In this document: positions 1-8,255 of the stretch, piece after piece
Position numbering within the stretch: the first letter of the stretch is position 1
How the letters are laid out: every line of letters begins with the position of its first letter
NCBI GenBank assembly: GCA_024400955.1
Contig: JAKSLY010000016.1
Coordinates: forward strand, 1 to 54,857
Reading direction: 5' to 3'
Length of the DNA: 54,857 nt
From: Treponema sp.
GTDB lineage: Bacteria > Spirochaetota > Spirochaetia > Treponematales > Treponemataceae
Notes under the pieces: generated by a model
Told to the model about the DNA's origin: nothing
The model's input: the letters and a program-made list of their open reading frames with translations, nothing else
The model's database searches: none
Translations under genes and position numbers: made by a program

Positions 1-3
1 AAG

Positions 4-50
4 TTAAAACAAAATGGATGCCTCCTGTAAAATACAGGGAAGCATCCATT
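4..50 (-). terminator. Rho-independent terminator of the lemA-TPM operon
   Basis: On the minus strand a hairpin with arms AATGGATGC and GCATCCATT (13-50) is followed by a T-rich stretch (TTTTGTTTT). It lies downstream of the last gene of the minus-strand operon. The roughly 100 bases between it and the stop codon hold nothing else recognisable. Confidence 0.7.
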
Positions 51-152
51 CGTTCCGCATAGTTCATAATATGTGTCCAGGATTATGGGTACATATCAAT
101 GATGAGCAGGGATTTTTTGTTTACATCTTCATTGGTAAAATTTACTGCAAGC

Positions 153-1025
153 CTACCACCTGCCGGAAGCTCCTCCTCCGCCAAAGGAACCGCCACCGCC
201 ACCAAAGCCCCCACCAAATCCACCTCCATCAAAGTGATCGTGATGGTAATTGTGGTAATAGTGTCCACCGTAATGATGGTGGTGTGGCCATCCAAAGAAG
301 AAAGGCCAGAAGAAAATGCTCCTTCTCCTTGCACCGATAAAAACCCACAGCACAAAAATAAGGATCACCAGGGAAACAAGACTCGATCCCCTTTCCTCAC
401 GGCGGCTGTCCGTCACCTGTTCATTCCGTGACCAATACTTGCGGGCGTTTTCATCCACTAGGCTTTCATCATTTGTGATGACTGATGCCATGGCCTGGAC
501 TGCACTGTAGATTCCCTGGCCATATTCCCCCTTTCTGAAGGAAGGTACCAGTATGTTCCGGATGATGCGGGCACACAGGGCGTCGGTAAGGGCTCCCTCA
601 GTTCCGTAGCCCGTTTCTATGCGCATCTCGTGTTCTGCAAGGGCAATGGTCAGGAGGGCACCGTTATCAATTCCCTTTTGGCCCAGCTTGAATTTTTCTG
701 CATGGCGCAGGCTGAAGGACTCGATGGATTCGCCACCAAGACTTTTTACCGACAGGACCGCAATCTGCACGCCCTTGGTGTTGTTCAGGTTCAGGAGGAA
801 ATTCTCTATCTGGTGCTTTTCTGCCGAAGAAAGGATTCCTGCACCGTCCATCACCGGAGATGCCATTTCATAAGTTCCTTCAGTCCCCAAGGTTCTGACT
901 GTGCCACTCCTGTCAGGTTCCGGCATGGCAGAAAGAAACAGGGAAGGAATTCCAACCAGGACAAAAACCATGACCAAAAGCCATGGAAAGGAAAGTCCCC
1001 TGCCGACCCGTGATTTTAGAGCCAT
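153..1025 (-). CDS. TPM-domain membrane protein with Gly/His-rich tail (YgcG family)
   Basis: 290 residues. An N-terminal hydrophobic segment (about 12-33) acts as signal or anchor. A TPM domain (about 55-185) follows, with the family-typical stretches around VMDGAGILS, VAVLSV-like IAVLSVKSL and GYGTEGALTD. A second membrane segment (about 215-232) leads to a short His-rich patch and a glycine-rich tail ending in GGGGASGRW, as in many YgcG/TPM proteins. The TPM domain (TLP18.3/Psb32/MOLO-1) is linked in plants to photosystem II repair and is reported as an acid phosphatase fold; its bacterial role is poorly known. The start has a GGAG box 8 bases upstream and overlaps the preceding gene by 10 bases, so the two are probably translationally coupled. 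It is the last gene of a lemA-TPM-TPM operon. Confidence 0.85.
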   Translation of the reverse strand: MALKSRVGRGLSFPWLLVMVFVLVGIPSLFLSAMPEPDRSGTVRTLGTEGTYEMASPVMDGAGILSSAEKHQIENFLLNLNNTKGVQIAVLSVKSLGGESIESFSLRHAEKFKLGQKGIDNGALLTIALAEHEMRIETGYGTEGALTDALCARIIRNILVPSFRKGEYGQGIYSAVQAMASVITNDESLVDENARKYWSRNEQVTDSRREERGSSLVSLVILIFVLWVFIGARRRSIFFWPFFFGWPHHHHYGGHYYHNYHHDHFDGGGFGGGFGGGGGSFGGGGASGRW

Positions 1026-1720
1026 GGCCTGTTCTCCAGAATTACAACTGCATTCGAAAGTTCATCTTCCGAACCTTCCGTAGCAGGAAAATTTTCTTCA
1101 AGAAGGTTTCCGCAGCGCTCAACAACGCCAAGAATCGCTTCCTTAGTTTTTCCGCTCCTCAGGTTTTCCGCAAGTTCATCGGCAACAAGGTTCCACAGGT
1201 CCTGGGAAATTTTCGTTCCGATTCCCCTGTCGGCAACAATCCTGACCTGACGCTCAAACCAGGAAATGTAAACCAGCACACCGGAATGATTCTTCGTAAG
1301 ATACACTCCACTCTGGGCAAACTGGGTCATTGCACGCTCGCTTACTGCAGCATCCTTTGCCCCCTGGGGAATCACGCGGCTGTCAATTGCAGGTATATTA
1401 TAGAAGAAATAAAGCAGAACCGACACAAGCACGCAGGACGCAACGCAAAGTGCCGACATGAACCAGGGCTTCATTCCCCAGATATGGGAAGAAAGGAATG
1501 AATAGATTCTATCCGACTCTGGAAGAATGGCGGCAAACAGAAGAAGGGCAACGGCCACTGAACATGCAAGTTCCCAAAAGGCATAGGAAGAACTTTCTGC
1601 AGCAATGGCCACGCAGATTTCACCGTCAGTTTTTTCTTCGGCTTTCTTTACGGCCTCTTCAATCTCGGCATAGTCTTCCCTGTTGAGGCCAAGTTTTTTC
1701 ATCATGTATTTTACGGTCAT
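1016..1720 (-). CDS. TPM-domain membrane protein, second copy
   Basis: 234 residues. Two hydrophobic segments (about 50-68 and 88-110) are flanked by a short charged N-terminus and a cytoplasmic or periplasmic C-terminal TPM-like domain (about 120-215; GVLVYISWFERQVRIVADRGI is the most typical part). It lacks the glycine-rich tail of its neighbour. The start codon ATG directly follows the TAA of lemA (TAAATG), with an AAGGTGG box inside the end of lemA, so coupling with lemA is likely. LemA plus one large and one small TPM protein is a recurring bacterial operon of unknown biochemical function, thought to act at the envelope. Confidence 0.85.
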   Translation of the reverse strand: MTVKYMMKKLGLNREDYAEIEEAVKKAEEKTDGEICVAIAAESSSYAFWELACSVAVALLLFAAILPESDRIYSFLSSHIWGMKPWFMSALCVASCVLVSVLLYFFYNIPAIDSRVIPQGAKDAAVSERAMTQFAQSGVYLTKNHSGVLVYISWFERQVRIVADRGIGTKISQDLWNLVADELAENLRSGKTKEAILGVVERCGNLLEENFPATEGSEDELSNAVVILENRPWL

Positions 1721-2332
1721 TTAAAATTCCACCTTTGGAGCTGATGCTGCAGCCGATTCCGACCTGAAGTAAGCCTTCTTTTCAAAATGAAACATTCCCG
1801 CCGTAATTGATGCAGGAAAATGCTGGATGGCCTTGTTGTACTGGCCCACCATGTCGTTGTAGCGTTTTCGTTCCACTGCGATGCGGTTCTCGATTCCTTC
1901 CAGCTGGCTCTGAAGGTCAAGGAATGCAGTGTTGGCCTTAAGGTCCGGGTAATTTTCGGAAAGGGACAGGAGACGGCCGATGCCCATGCCAATCTGATCC
2001 TGGGCTGACTGAAACTGTGCAAGCTTTTCCGGGTCGTCCGTAATGGAAGAATCAATGGTCACGGTTCCCCCGAGCCTTGAGCGGGAATCTGCAATCTGGG
2101 TGAACACGCTCTCTTCGTGGGAAGCATAGCCCTTGACTGTGGCAACCAGGTTTGGAACAAGGTCCATCCTCTTCTGGTACTGGGATTCAACATTTGCCCA
2201 CTGGGATTCCACGTTTTCCCTCATGTCCACAAGGCTGTTATAGCTGCAACCTGAAAGAACCAGGGCACACACTAAGACACACAATGCCTGAACTGTTCTA
2301 TTTGACTTAAGATTGAATTTTAAATTCTTCAC
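1721..2332 (-). CDS. lemA: LemA family protein
   Basis: 203 residues. It begins with GTG, chosen because an AAGGAG box lies 7 bases upstream. The N-terminal segment ends in a lipobox-like LVLSGCS (Cys about residue 29), so the mature protein may be a lipoprotein. The rest is the alpha-helical LemA fold: YNSLVDMRENVESQWANVE, QKRMDLVPNLVATVKGYA and IAVERKRYNDMVGQYN are all family hallmarks. The C-terminus (ASAPKVEF) matches the usual LemA ending. Function is unknown; LemA homologues are membrane-anchored helical bundles. First gene of the lemA-TPM-TPM operon, divergent from the phosphofructokinase gene. Confidence 0.93.
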   Translation of the reverse strand: MKNLKFNLKSNRTVQALCVLVCALVLSGCSYNSLVDMRENVESQWANVESQYQKRMDLVPNLVATVKGYASHEESVFTQIADSRSRLGGTVTIDSSITDDPEKLAQFQSAQDQIGMGIGRLLSLSENYPDLKANTAFLDLQSQLEGIENRIAVERKRYNDMVGQYNKAIQHFPASITAGMFHFEKKAYFRSESAAASAPKVEF

Positions 2333-2413
2333 AAAAAAACTCCTTGTTTAGTAAAAAAAAGACCGTCATTCAGCCTATTAAAAATAGAAAATTCCGCTTA
2401 AATTTGCAACAAC

Positions 2414-2442
2414 TTGAATTTTTAGCGATTAAAAACTATAAT
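2414..2442 (+). promoter_or_regulatory. Sigma-70 promoter of the phosphofructokinase gene
   Basis: TTGAAT (2414-2419), a 17-base spacer and a perfect TATAAT (2437-2442). Transcription would start near 2449, giving a leader of about 25 bases before the ATG at 2474. Confidence 0.8.
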
Positions 2443-2473
2443 TTAGGTTAGTTTATATAAAACGAGGTTCCCT

Positions 2474-3889
2474 ATGGCAGGTTTGAAATACGACTTTTCA
2501 GTTACAAATCTTGGTGAATGCAAGATAAAGTCACCAATCAGTCTTTCACAGCATCACGGTGATTTCCGTGCTACTTTTGTACGTGATGACGCTTATGTAC
2601 GCCGTGTGGTAAATTCATACGATGAAAAACCGGAAGCAATCACTCCGGAAGCAAACCATCTGGAAAAGGCAGGTCCACGCGAATACATCTATTTCAACCC
2701 TGAACATGTAACGGCAGGTATCTGTACTTGTGGCGGTCTTTGCCCAGGTCTCAACGATGTTATCCGCGCAGTTGTTCGCACACTCTGGAACCGCTATGGC
2801 GTTCGCAGAATCAAGGGAATCCGCTTTGGATACCAGGGATTCTTTGAATCAAACAACTTTGAACCTGTAGACCTTAATCCTGATAACGTTGATGAAATCC
2901 ACAAGATTGGTGGAACATACCTTGGTACTTCACGCGGTGGCGGAGACAGGACTGCAGAAATCGTTGACTCTATCGTAAAGATGGGAATCAACATGATGTT
3001 CATCATCGGTGGTGACGGAACACAGCGCGGTTCATTGGATATCGCAAACGAAGTTCAGCGCCGCGGCCTTGACATCGCTGTTGTTGGTATTCCAAAGACA
3101 GTTGACAACGACCTTCAGTTCATCGACCGCTCATTCGGTTTTGAAACAGCCGTTCAGCAGGGAACAAAGGCAGTTAATTCCGTTCACATGGAAGCACACT
3201 CCCAGATCGGCGGTATCGGTCTTGTAAAGCTCATGGGCCGCGAATCAGGATTCATTGCAGCATGTACAGCAATTGCCAGCCACGAAACAAACTTCTGTCT
3301 CATCCCTGAAGTTCCATTCGAACTTGACGGACCAAACGGACTCCTGGCTCACCTTGAGGACCGCCTTGCACGCCGCGGACACGCAGTTATCGTTGTTGCA
3401 GAAGGTGCAGGACAGGAACTTCTTGAAGCAACAGGTCAGACTGACGCTTCCGGAAACACAAAGCTTGCCGACATCGGAACATTCCTCCGCGACAAGATCA
3501 ATGCATACTTCAAGTCAAAGAAGATTGAAATCAACCTTAAGTATATCGATCCTAGCTACGAAGTTCGCGCAGCAGTTACAAATGCAAACGACAGCCTCTA
3601 CTGCGAACGCCTTGGTAACTATGCAGTTCACGCAGCAATGGCAGGAAAGACAAAGGTTGTAATCGGCCTTGTTCACGACAAGTACGTTCACCTTCCAATC
3701 AGCATGGCAACACTCAGCCGCAACACTGTTGATCCTGAAAGCTCACTTTGGCGCGACGTTCTTGATGCAACACTCCAGCCTGTTTACATGGTAAACAACA
3801 TGGACACTGTTACTGCAAAGCTCAAGAAGGCTAAGGAAGAAACAGAAGCAAAGGCACTTGCCCGCCTTGAAAAAGTTAAGAACATGTAA
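2474..3889 (+). CDS. 6-phosphofructokinase, trypanosome/TP0108-type (probably ATP-dependent)
   Basis: 471 residues. Phosphorylates fructose 6-phosphate in glycolysis. The glycine-rich opening [17 protein letters not shown], the GGDGTQRG loop (about 177-184), PKTVDNDL with the catalytic Asp (about 211-218) and MGRESGFIA (substrate loop) are all present. In E. coli numbering position 104 is Gly (GGDG, the ATP type) but position 124 is Lys (PKTVDND, the pyrophosphate type). That mixed signature is shared with Trypanosoma phosphofructokinase, which uses ATP, and as I recall with T. pallidum TP0108. I therefore favour ATP over pyrophosphate as donor, by inference. The N-terminal 75 residues are an extension relative to short bacterial enzymes, as in that group. 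The coding sequence is rich in GCA, CGC and AAC codons, typical of a highly expressed gene here. It has its own promoter and terminator, so it is monocistronic. Confidence 0.93.
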   Translation: MAGLKYDFSVTNLGECKIKSPISLSQHHGDFRATFVRDDAYVRRVVNSYDEKPEAITPEANHLEKAGPREYIYFNPEHVTAGICTCGGLCPGLNDVIRAVVRTLWNRYGVRRIKGIRFGYQGFFESNNFEPVDLNPDNVDEIHKIGGTYLGTSRGGGDRTAEIVDSIVKMGINMMFIIGGDGTQRGSLDIANEVQRRGLDIAVVGIPKTVDNDLQFIDRSFGFETAVQQGTKAVNSVHMEAHSQIGGIGLVKLMGRESGFIAACTAIASHETNFCLIPEVPFELDGPNGLLAHLEDRLARRGHAVIVVAEGAGQELLEATGQTDASGNTKLADIGTFLRDKINAYFKSKKIEINLKYIDPSYEVRAAVTNANDSLYCERLGNYAVHAAMAGKTKVVIGLVHDKYVHLPISMATLSRNTVDPESSLWRDVLDATLQPVYMVNNMDTVTAKLKKAKEETEAKALARLEKVKNM

Positions 3890-3908
3890 TTGTTGAAAAT
3901 TTTTCCCG

Positions 3909-3942
3909 TACCTCTGGTTTTTTTGCCAGAGGTATTTTTTTT
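3909..3942 (+). terminator. Rho-independent terminator after phosphofructokinase
   Basis: A 9-bp perfect stem, TACCTCTGG (3909-3917) with CCAGAGGTA (3926-3934), is followed by eight T residues. Confidence 0.9.
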
Positions 3943-4051
3943 GCAGATTTTACATTATAATATACATGAAATTTGGCAGCGGCAGAATTTTGGTCTTCCG
4001 CAGCACTCATTGACTTTTAATGTTGAATTTCTATTTTATTATGGAGGAAAT

Positions 4052-5188
4052 ATGAACATGAAGAAAATTGCACTTCTTGCAGCAGTTTCAATCCTTTCAG
4101 TAACCGCAGCCCTTGCATCTCCGGTAACACTTACGGCTGCCGATGGAACTCCTGTCATTGTTGACGTACCGGATGATATCGTAGGTATCGTACTCGACAA
4201 CCAGGGACAGATTAATGCAGCCCTCAAGGAGCACAATGTTTCTGCAAGCGACATCATGGAAAAAGCATCAAGCATCCGCGACGCATACGCAAACATTGGA
4301 AGCAGCCTTGGAGGAATCTCAAATCCTGTTTCAACCGTTCTTGACGGAATGGATGACATGAGCGAAAACCTGCTTAAGTCAATTCCTGTTTCCCAGTCGA
4401 TGCAGACGGTTTATGCCGAGGCATGGATTGGCAAGCTGGTTCCAGGATGCCACTTTGGCGTAGGCGTAAATGTCAGTGCAGCAAAGCTTGACGTCAGCCC
4501 AATCAAGGAAGTATGCCAGGCCCTGGATGTTGACACAAAGGACCTTCCAGACACCCTTGCATTCCCTACGATTTGTGGAGACATCCGTCTTGGAGGAATC
4601 GTGTTCCCATTTGACGTTGGATTTTCTTTTGTAAAATTCGATGCTTCAAAGTATGATTCCATCGCTTCTGGCATTGATCCAATGACCTTCGACTACCTTT
4701 CTGTTGGTGGAGACGTTCGCTATGCCCTGCTTAAAGGCGGTGCATTCAGGCCTAAGGTTTCTGTCGGAGCTGGCTACTACTTTACAAAGGGTAACTTTTC
4801 CATCTCAGAAGACGAAGCTGACATTGACATCGGCTTCGATTCAAGCCTCTTCTTCCTTGAAGCCCAGGCCAGCATAAAGGCCCTGTGCTTTGTTCCATTC
4901 ATCGGAACAAAACTCATGATTTCAAATGCAAGCTTCAGCTGGGATGCAGATGCAAACTGGGCAAGCATCCTTTCAAGCAAGGGAAACAACGACAACCTGA
5001 TTATCGCACAGCAGTGGGGACTTTTGCCGGAACATCTTGGCGACAAGTACTCAAAGACAGCAGTTCATCCAATGATTTATGGTGGACTTGGTCTTGACCT
5101 GCTCATCCTTAACCTTACGGTTTCCGGGGGATTTGACCTTACAACACAGCTTCCGGTTGCAGCAGTCAGCGCACGCATTGCATGGTAA
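4052..5188 (+). CDS. Putative treponemal outer-membrane beta-barrel protein
   Basis: 378 residues from the ATG at 4052, chosen because GGAGG lies at 4043-4047 and a Sec signal peptide follows directly (MNMKKIALLAA...ALA, cleavage near residue 22). The reading frame stays open upstream, but that part has no ribosome site and overlaps the terminator. After a helical, charged N-terminal part (about 40-130) the sequence turns into alternating aromatic and glycine strands (RLGGIVFPFDVGFSF, SVGAGYYFTKGNFSI, YGGLGLDLLILNLTV). It ends in AVSARIAW, an aromatic C-terminal residue typical of outer-membrane barrels. I do not recognise a named family. A TATAAT box at 3956-3961 could be its -10, without a convincing -35. 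A role in the outer membrane is inferred only from these features. Confidence 0.75.
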   Translation: MNMKKIALLAAVSILSVTAALASPVTLTAADGTPVIVDVPDDIVGIVLDNQGQINAALKEHNVSASDIMEKASSIRDAYANIGSSLGGISNPVSTVLDGMDDMSENLLKSIPVSQSMQTVYAEAWIGKLVPGCHFGVGVNVSAAKLDVSPIKEVCQALDVDTKDLPDTLAFPTICGDIRLGGIVFPFDVGFSFVKFDASKYDSIASGIDPMTFDYLSVGGDVRYALLKGGAFRPKVSVGAGYYFTKGNFSISEDEADIDIGFDSSLFFLEAQASIKALCFVPFIGTKLMISNASFSWDADANWASILSSKGNNDNLIIAQQWGLLPEHLGDKYSKTAVHPMIYGGLGLDLLILNLTVSGGFDLTTQLPVAAVSARIAW

Positions 5189-5214
5189 GCGAAATAACGC
5201 GCAGGTAAAACAAA

Positions 5215-5274
5215 GGGCCTGCCTGATAAGTACGGAATGCATTCCGAACTTATCAGGCAGGCCCCATTTTTTTT
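5215..5274 (+). terminator. Strong terminator between the outer-membrane protein and flavoprotein genes
   Basis: A long near-perfect palindrome, GGGCCTGCCTGATAAGT (from 5215) with ACTTATCAGGCAGGCCC (to 5264), is followed by T8 at 5267-5274. The minus-strand side is also fairly T-rich (TTTGTTTTA), so it may serve both convergent genes. Confidence 0.88.
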
Positions 5275-5315
5275 GCAGGAACACAATTCCTGCAGTTCAG
5301 TCTTTCAACTTGCTT

Positions 5316-7055
5316 TTACTTTATGTAGGCAACTGCCGAGTCAGCAGCAATCTTTCCGTAAATGCAGATGTCAGCCACGGCATTTCCACCAAGACGGTTG
5401 CCTCCATGGATTCCACCAGTAACTTCACCGGCTGCATACAACCCAGGAACAGCCTTTCCTTCGGCATCAAGAACTTCTGCCTTGGTGTTGATTACGATTC
5501 CCCCCATGGTGTGATGGATTGCAGGTCCGATTTCAACGGCATAGAAAGGTCCCATTGTAAGAGGACGCGGCATTTCACTCTGCCTTCTTCCAAGAGGATC
5601 ATTACCACTTGAAACAATATGGGCGTATTCAACCATTGTTGCGGTAAACACTTCAGGATCAATGCCAAGCTTTTCTGCAAGCTCCCTTGTAGTATCAGCA
5701 GTGGTAAGCAGGCCATTCTTTACGTAACCTTCAATTGCCTTAAGGGACTGACGTACATCCTGGTCAAAAACAAGATAAGCAGTCTGACCTTCCTGTGCAA
5801 GGATCGCCTTTGACATTACGTCGCGAGTTGCCATTTCAGGACAGAATCTGGTTCCCTTGCGGTTTACGATGATTGCACCGTTTCCTCGCACAGCCTCCGT
5901 AATCATGGTTCCGTTGCCTGGAACAACCGTCGGGTGAGTCTGAATCTCGTCCATCTGTGTAAGGGCTGCACCAAATTTTTCTACCATGGCAAATGCATCA
6001 CCTGTTGCTCCCTTGTGGTTTGTGGTTCCAAATCCCTTAAGGTTTTCCTTGTAGGAAACAACCATGTCAGGATTTGCACCAAAGCCGCCGGATGCAACGA
6101 TTACAGCCTTTGCAGTGATCTTGTAGTCACCGCCCTTTGAAGAAACCATGACACCGCATGCACTTCCATCTGAAGCCTTAAGTATGTCAGTAACCCTTGA
6201 GCTTAACCTTATGTCAGCCCCTGCCTTTTTTGCAGCCGATTCAAGAACCGGAACAAGATGAGCACCAACTGCAGCTCCGCCCTGAGGCCTGTGTGTTCTC
6301 TTGTTTGTAGAGCCGGCCATCTTGCCAACATCCGTAAGGTCTGCACCGATGCTGATGAGCCAGTCAACGGTGGCTGCCGATTCTTCAACCATCTTGCGGA
6401 CAAGGTCAGGATTGTTCTTGTTGTGGCCACCCTTCATCGTATCCCTGAAGTATGACTCGTTTGAATCCTCAATTCCAAGGGCCTTCTGAATTGAAGTCTG
6501 GCTTGCATTGAGACCGCCAGTGGCACTGATGGTGTTTCCACCACATGAACCCATTTTTTCAAGGACGATTACCTTCTTGCCAAGGGAAGCAGCTTCCGTG
6601 GCGGCAGTAAGACCTGCTCCACCTGCTCCGATGATGACGATGTCGCATTCTTCATCCTTTGCAGCTTCCACCTTGACGGTTTCTCCACGAGCAAGTGCAA
6701 GTGCTCCTTCAAGGGCCTGCTTTACGGCATTTGACGTGATTGTTGCACCAGACACGGCATCGATTCCGGCAGTTGTACCGCGCCTTGAAAATTCTTCCGC
6801 AATCTTCTGGGCTGCAGGCTTTGCAAAATCCGTTTCCTCTTCCTTAATAACCCTTGAAGAAACAACCTTGCCACCCTGAACCGTGATTTCCACAACAACA
6901 GGACCATTGCGTCCTTCCGCCTGGGCAGTGTAAGTACCATCATTAAGGGTTCCACTCTGAGGCCTTGCCTTGTGGGCAATAAAGCCAAGGGAAACGGCAG
7001 ATGCCACGACAAAAAGCAGCATGACAGCCATCTGCTTTTTTACAAAACTATTCAT
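5316..7055 (-). CDS. FMN-binding/FAD flavoprotein reductase (fumarate-reductase-like, flavocytochrome c family)
   Basis: 579 residues. Membrane anchor or signal (about 8-27), then an FMN-binding domain (about 37-122) with the flavinylation motif DAVSGATIT (99-107), where ApbE-type transferases attach FMN to threonine. Next comes an FAD-binding domain starting with DIVIIGAGGAGLTAATEAA (about 138-156) and a GGN motif (SCGGNTISATGG), ending in GGNRLGGNAVADICIYG. The family includes periplasmic fumarate, urocanate and related 2-enoate reductases used as terminal electron acceptors. No CXXCH haem motif is present, so electrons must arrive through the bound FMN, not through a fused cytochrome. The actual substrate cannot be told from this reading. 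Start supported by AGAGG five bases upstream. No ApbE gene is visible in the window. Confidence 0.9.
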   Translation of the reverse strand: MNSFVKKQMAVMLLFVVASAVSLGFIAHKARPQSGTLNDGTYTAQAEGRNGPVVVEITVQGGKVVSSRVIKEEETDFAKPAAQKIAEEFSRRGTTAGIDAVSGATITSNAVKQALEGALALARGETVKVEAAKDEECDIVIIGAGGAGLTAATEAASLGKKVIVLEKMGSCGGNTISATGGLNASQTSIQKALGIEDSNESYFRDTMKGGHNKNNPDLVRKMVEESAATVDWLISIGADLTDVGKMAGSTNKRTHRPQGGAAVGAHLVPVLESAAKKAGADIRLSSRVTDILKASDGSACGVMVSSKGGDYKITAKAVIVASGGFGANPDMVVSYKENLKGFGTTNHKGATGDAFAMVEKFGAALTQMDEIQTHPTVVPGNGTMITEAVRGNGAIIVNRKGTRFCPEMATRDVMSKAILAQEGQTAYLVFDQDVRQSLKAIEGYVKNGLLTTADTTRELAEKLGIDPEVFTATMVEYAHIVSSGNDPLGRRQSEMPRPLTMGPFYAVEIGPAIHHTMGGIVINTKAEVLDAEGKAVPGLYAAGEVTGGIHGGNRLGGNAVADICIYGKIAADSAVAYIK

Positions 7056-7069
7056 AAATACCTCTTTAT

Positions 7070-7099
7070 AAAAAAACCGAATCCCTTTACGGATCCGGT
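7070..7099 (-). terminator. Terminator after the leucine-rich repeat gene
   Basis: On the minus strand ACCGGATCC pairs with GGATTCGGT (one G-U pair; 7077-7099 region) and is followed by TTTTTTTA. It lies in the 78 bases between the two minus-strand genes, so the flavoprotein gene may depend on leak-through or on a promoter I do not see. Confidence 0.75.
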
Positions 7100-7133
7100 C
7101 TAATTCACGTTTACAATTCAGCCTTGTGCATCC

Positions 7134-7934
7134 TTAAGCTTCTTCATCAGCAAGCTGGCTGTAGTCCGGATTGTTGCGGCACCAGCCCTCTGCGTAGGAA
7201 CCCTTGTGGCAGTAAACCTTAACGTTCTTGTCAAAGGCACTGTTGTCGATGTAGTCAACGGATTCAGGAAGGATTACCTTAGTTTCGCAGCCAACGTCTA
7301 CAAAGGCCTCGTCGCTGATGCTTGTAACACCTTCGCGCACGCGCACCGACTTAACCCCGGAATTAGAAAATGCCCTGAAGGCGATTCCCTTGATGTCCTT
7401 TGGAGTCTTTACTTCCGTTGCCTCGCCCGTGTAAAAAAGCAGCATGTTGTTGTAGGTGTTGATCATCATGCCGTCCTGGTACTTGTAGTTCTTGTTGATC
7501 GGCAGGTACTTGCGGCTGTTTGGAAATGCAGTTGCGGAACAGCTGATGAGGTTGTCCGGAAGAACCAGATTCTTGATGCCGGTGCAGTTCTTGAAGGCAC
7601 GGTCCCTGATTGCAGTTACGTTTTCCGGAAGAACAATGGATTCAAGTCCGCTGCAGTCTTCAAAAACACCTTCTTCTATAGTAGAAACCTGTTCAGGAAT
7701 GTTAACGGATTCAAGATTTGCGCAGTTGTAGAATGCACCCTTTGCAATTGCCATGATTCCCGCAGGAAGTTCAATCTTCTTAAGGTTCACACAGTCGGCA
7801 AAAGCACGTTCCCTGATTACAAGAACACTGTCAGGTATCTTAACGGAAGCAACCAGCCTGTGATTGTGAAAAGTTGTCTCCGTTATTTCTATGGTTCCCT
7901 CTGGAATTTCAACGTCTGTCAAAAGCAAATCCAT
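7134..7934 (-). CDS. BspA-like leucine-rich repeat (LRR_5) protein
   Basis: 266 residues made of about eight 23-residue repeats of the Treponema/BspA type: variants of SVxIPxxVxxIxxxAFxNCxxLxxIxLP run from about residue 8 to 235 (for example VNIPEQVSTIEEGVFEDCSGLESIVLPENV). The C-terminus (VKVYCHKGSYAEGWCRNN) is the usual cap of such domains. There is no signal peptide, lipobox or anchor, unlike the surface BspA of Tannerella, so a cytoplasmic location or export by an unknown route must be considered. AAAGGGG about 9 bases before the ATG supports the start. BspA-like proteins bind host or bacterial ligands in other species; here function is unknown. Confidence 0.85.
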   Translation of the reverse strand: MDLLLTDVEIPEGTIEITETTFHNHRLVASVKIPDSVLVIRERAFADCVNLKKIELPAGIMAIAKGAFYNCANLESVNIPEQVSTIEEGVFEDCSGLESIVLPENVTAIRDRAFKNCTGIKNLVLPDNLISCSATAFPNSRKYLPINKNYKYQDGMMINTYNNMLLFYTGEATEVKTPKDIKGIAFRAFSNSGVKSVRVREGVTSISDEAFVDVGCETKVILPESVDYIDNSAFDKNVKVYCHKGSYAEGWCRNNPDYSQLADEEA

Positions 7935-8020
7935 ATATTCTTCCCCTTTAATTATTTTCGCAATTATAACCGCCAGATTTCAGCGGCCTAAATTCAGCAA
8001 TCTTAAAAATACCTCTATAC

Positions 8021-8050
8021 ATTATAGCATCACTTTTGCCTGTTGTCTAA
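8021..8050 (-). promoter_or_regulatory. Promoter of the leucine-rich repeat gene
   Basis: Reading the minus strand: TTAGAC (8050-8045), an 18-base spacer, and an extended -10 TGCTATAAT (8029-8021). It gives a leader of roughly 80 bases that contains a second TATAAT (7968-7963). Confidence 0.6.
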
Positions 8051-8081
8051 TTCAAGTGGGAATTAAAATCATATTTATGAC

Positions 8082-8110
8082 AGGACAAGAGCCCAATAGT
8101 GAATTATAAT
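8082..8110 (+). promoter_or_regulatory. Promoter of the porin-like gene
   Basis: AGGACA (four of six matches to TTGACA; 8082-8087), a 17-base spacer and a perfect TATAAT (8105-8110). The start point near 8117 falls at the first base of the structured leader. Confidence 0.65.
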
Positions 8111-8116
8111 TAATTC

Positions 8117-8240
8117 CGGCGTATAGGAAAAAAATATGCCCCGACATAGAAAATCAGTATTTCACCTTTTGCGTGAATAATTCTATGCTGAACCATAGGA
8201 AAGCAGGAGCCGCACCCCGGCAACTGCCTATTAAGGATAA
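8117..8240 (+). ncRNA. Structured 5' leader (candidate cis-regulatory RNA) of the porin-like gene
   Basis: About 125 bases that fold into a series of helices. Hairpin A: GGCGTAT (8118-8124) with ATATGCC (8134-8140). Helix B: CATAGAA (8145-8151) with TTCTATG (8181-8187), enclosing hairpin TTCAC/GTGAA (8161-8177). Helix C: ATAG (8195-8198) with CTAT (8228-8231), a GAAA bulge, then GCAG/CTGC, an opposed GA/AA internal loop, and GCCG/CGGC closing a five-base loop. CTATG (8183-8187) can alternatively pair with CATAG (8194-8198), which would break both helix B and the base of helix C. I do not match it to a riboswitch class I know. The ribosome site AGGGAG is at 8242-8247, just 3' of helix C. Confidence 0.5.
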
Positions 8241-8255
8241 AAGGGAGTAAAATTT

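Noticed and set aside
2474..3889. Pyrophosphate-dependent phosphofructokinase
   Set aside because: The Lys of PKTVDND suggests it, but the GGDG loop is the ATP type and the whole protein resembles the ATP-using trypanosome group.
4010..4037. TTGACT-16-TATTTT as promoter of the outer-membrane protein
   Set aside because: Start would fall within a few bases of the ribosome site, which would be excluded or truncated; the -10 at 3956 is a better candidate.
8117..8240. Cobalamin, SAM, TPP, glycine or c-di-GMP riboswitch
   Set aside because: Short resemblances (GGCAACTGCC to cobalamin or SAM cores) lack the conserved boxes and helix order of those classes.
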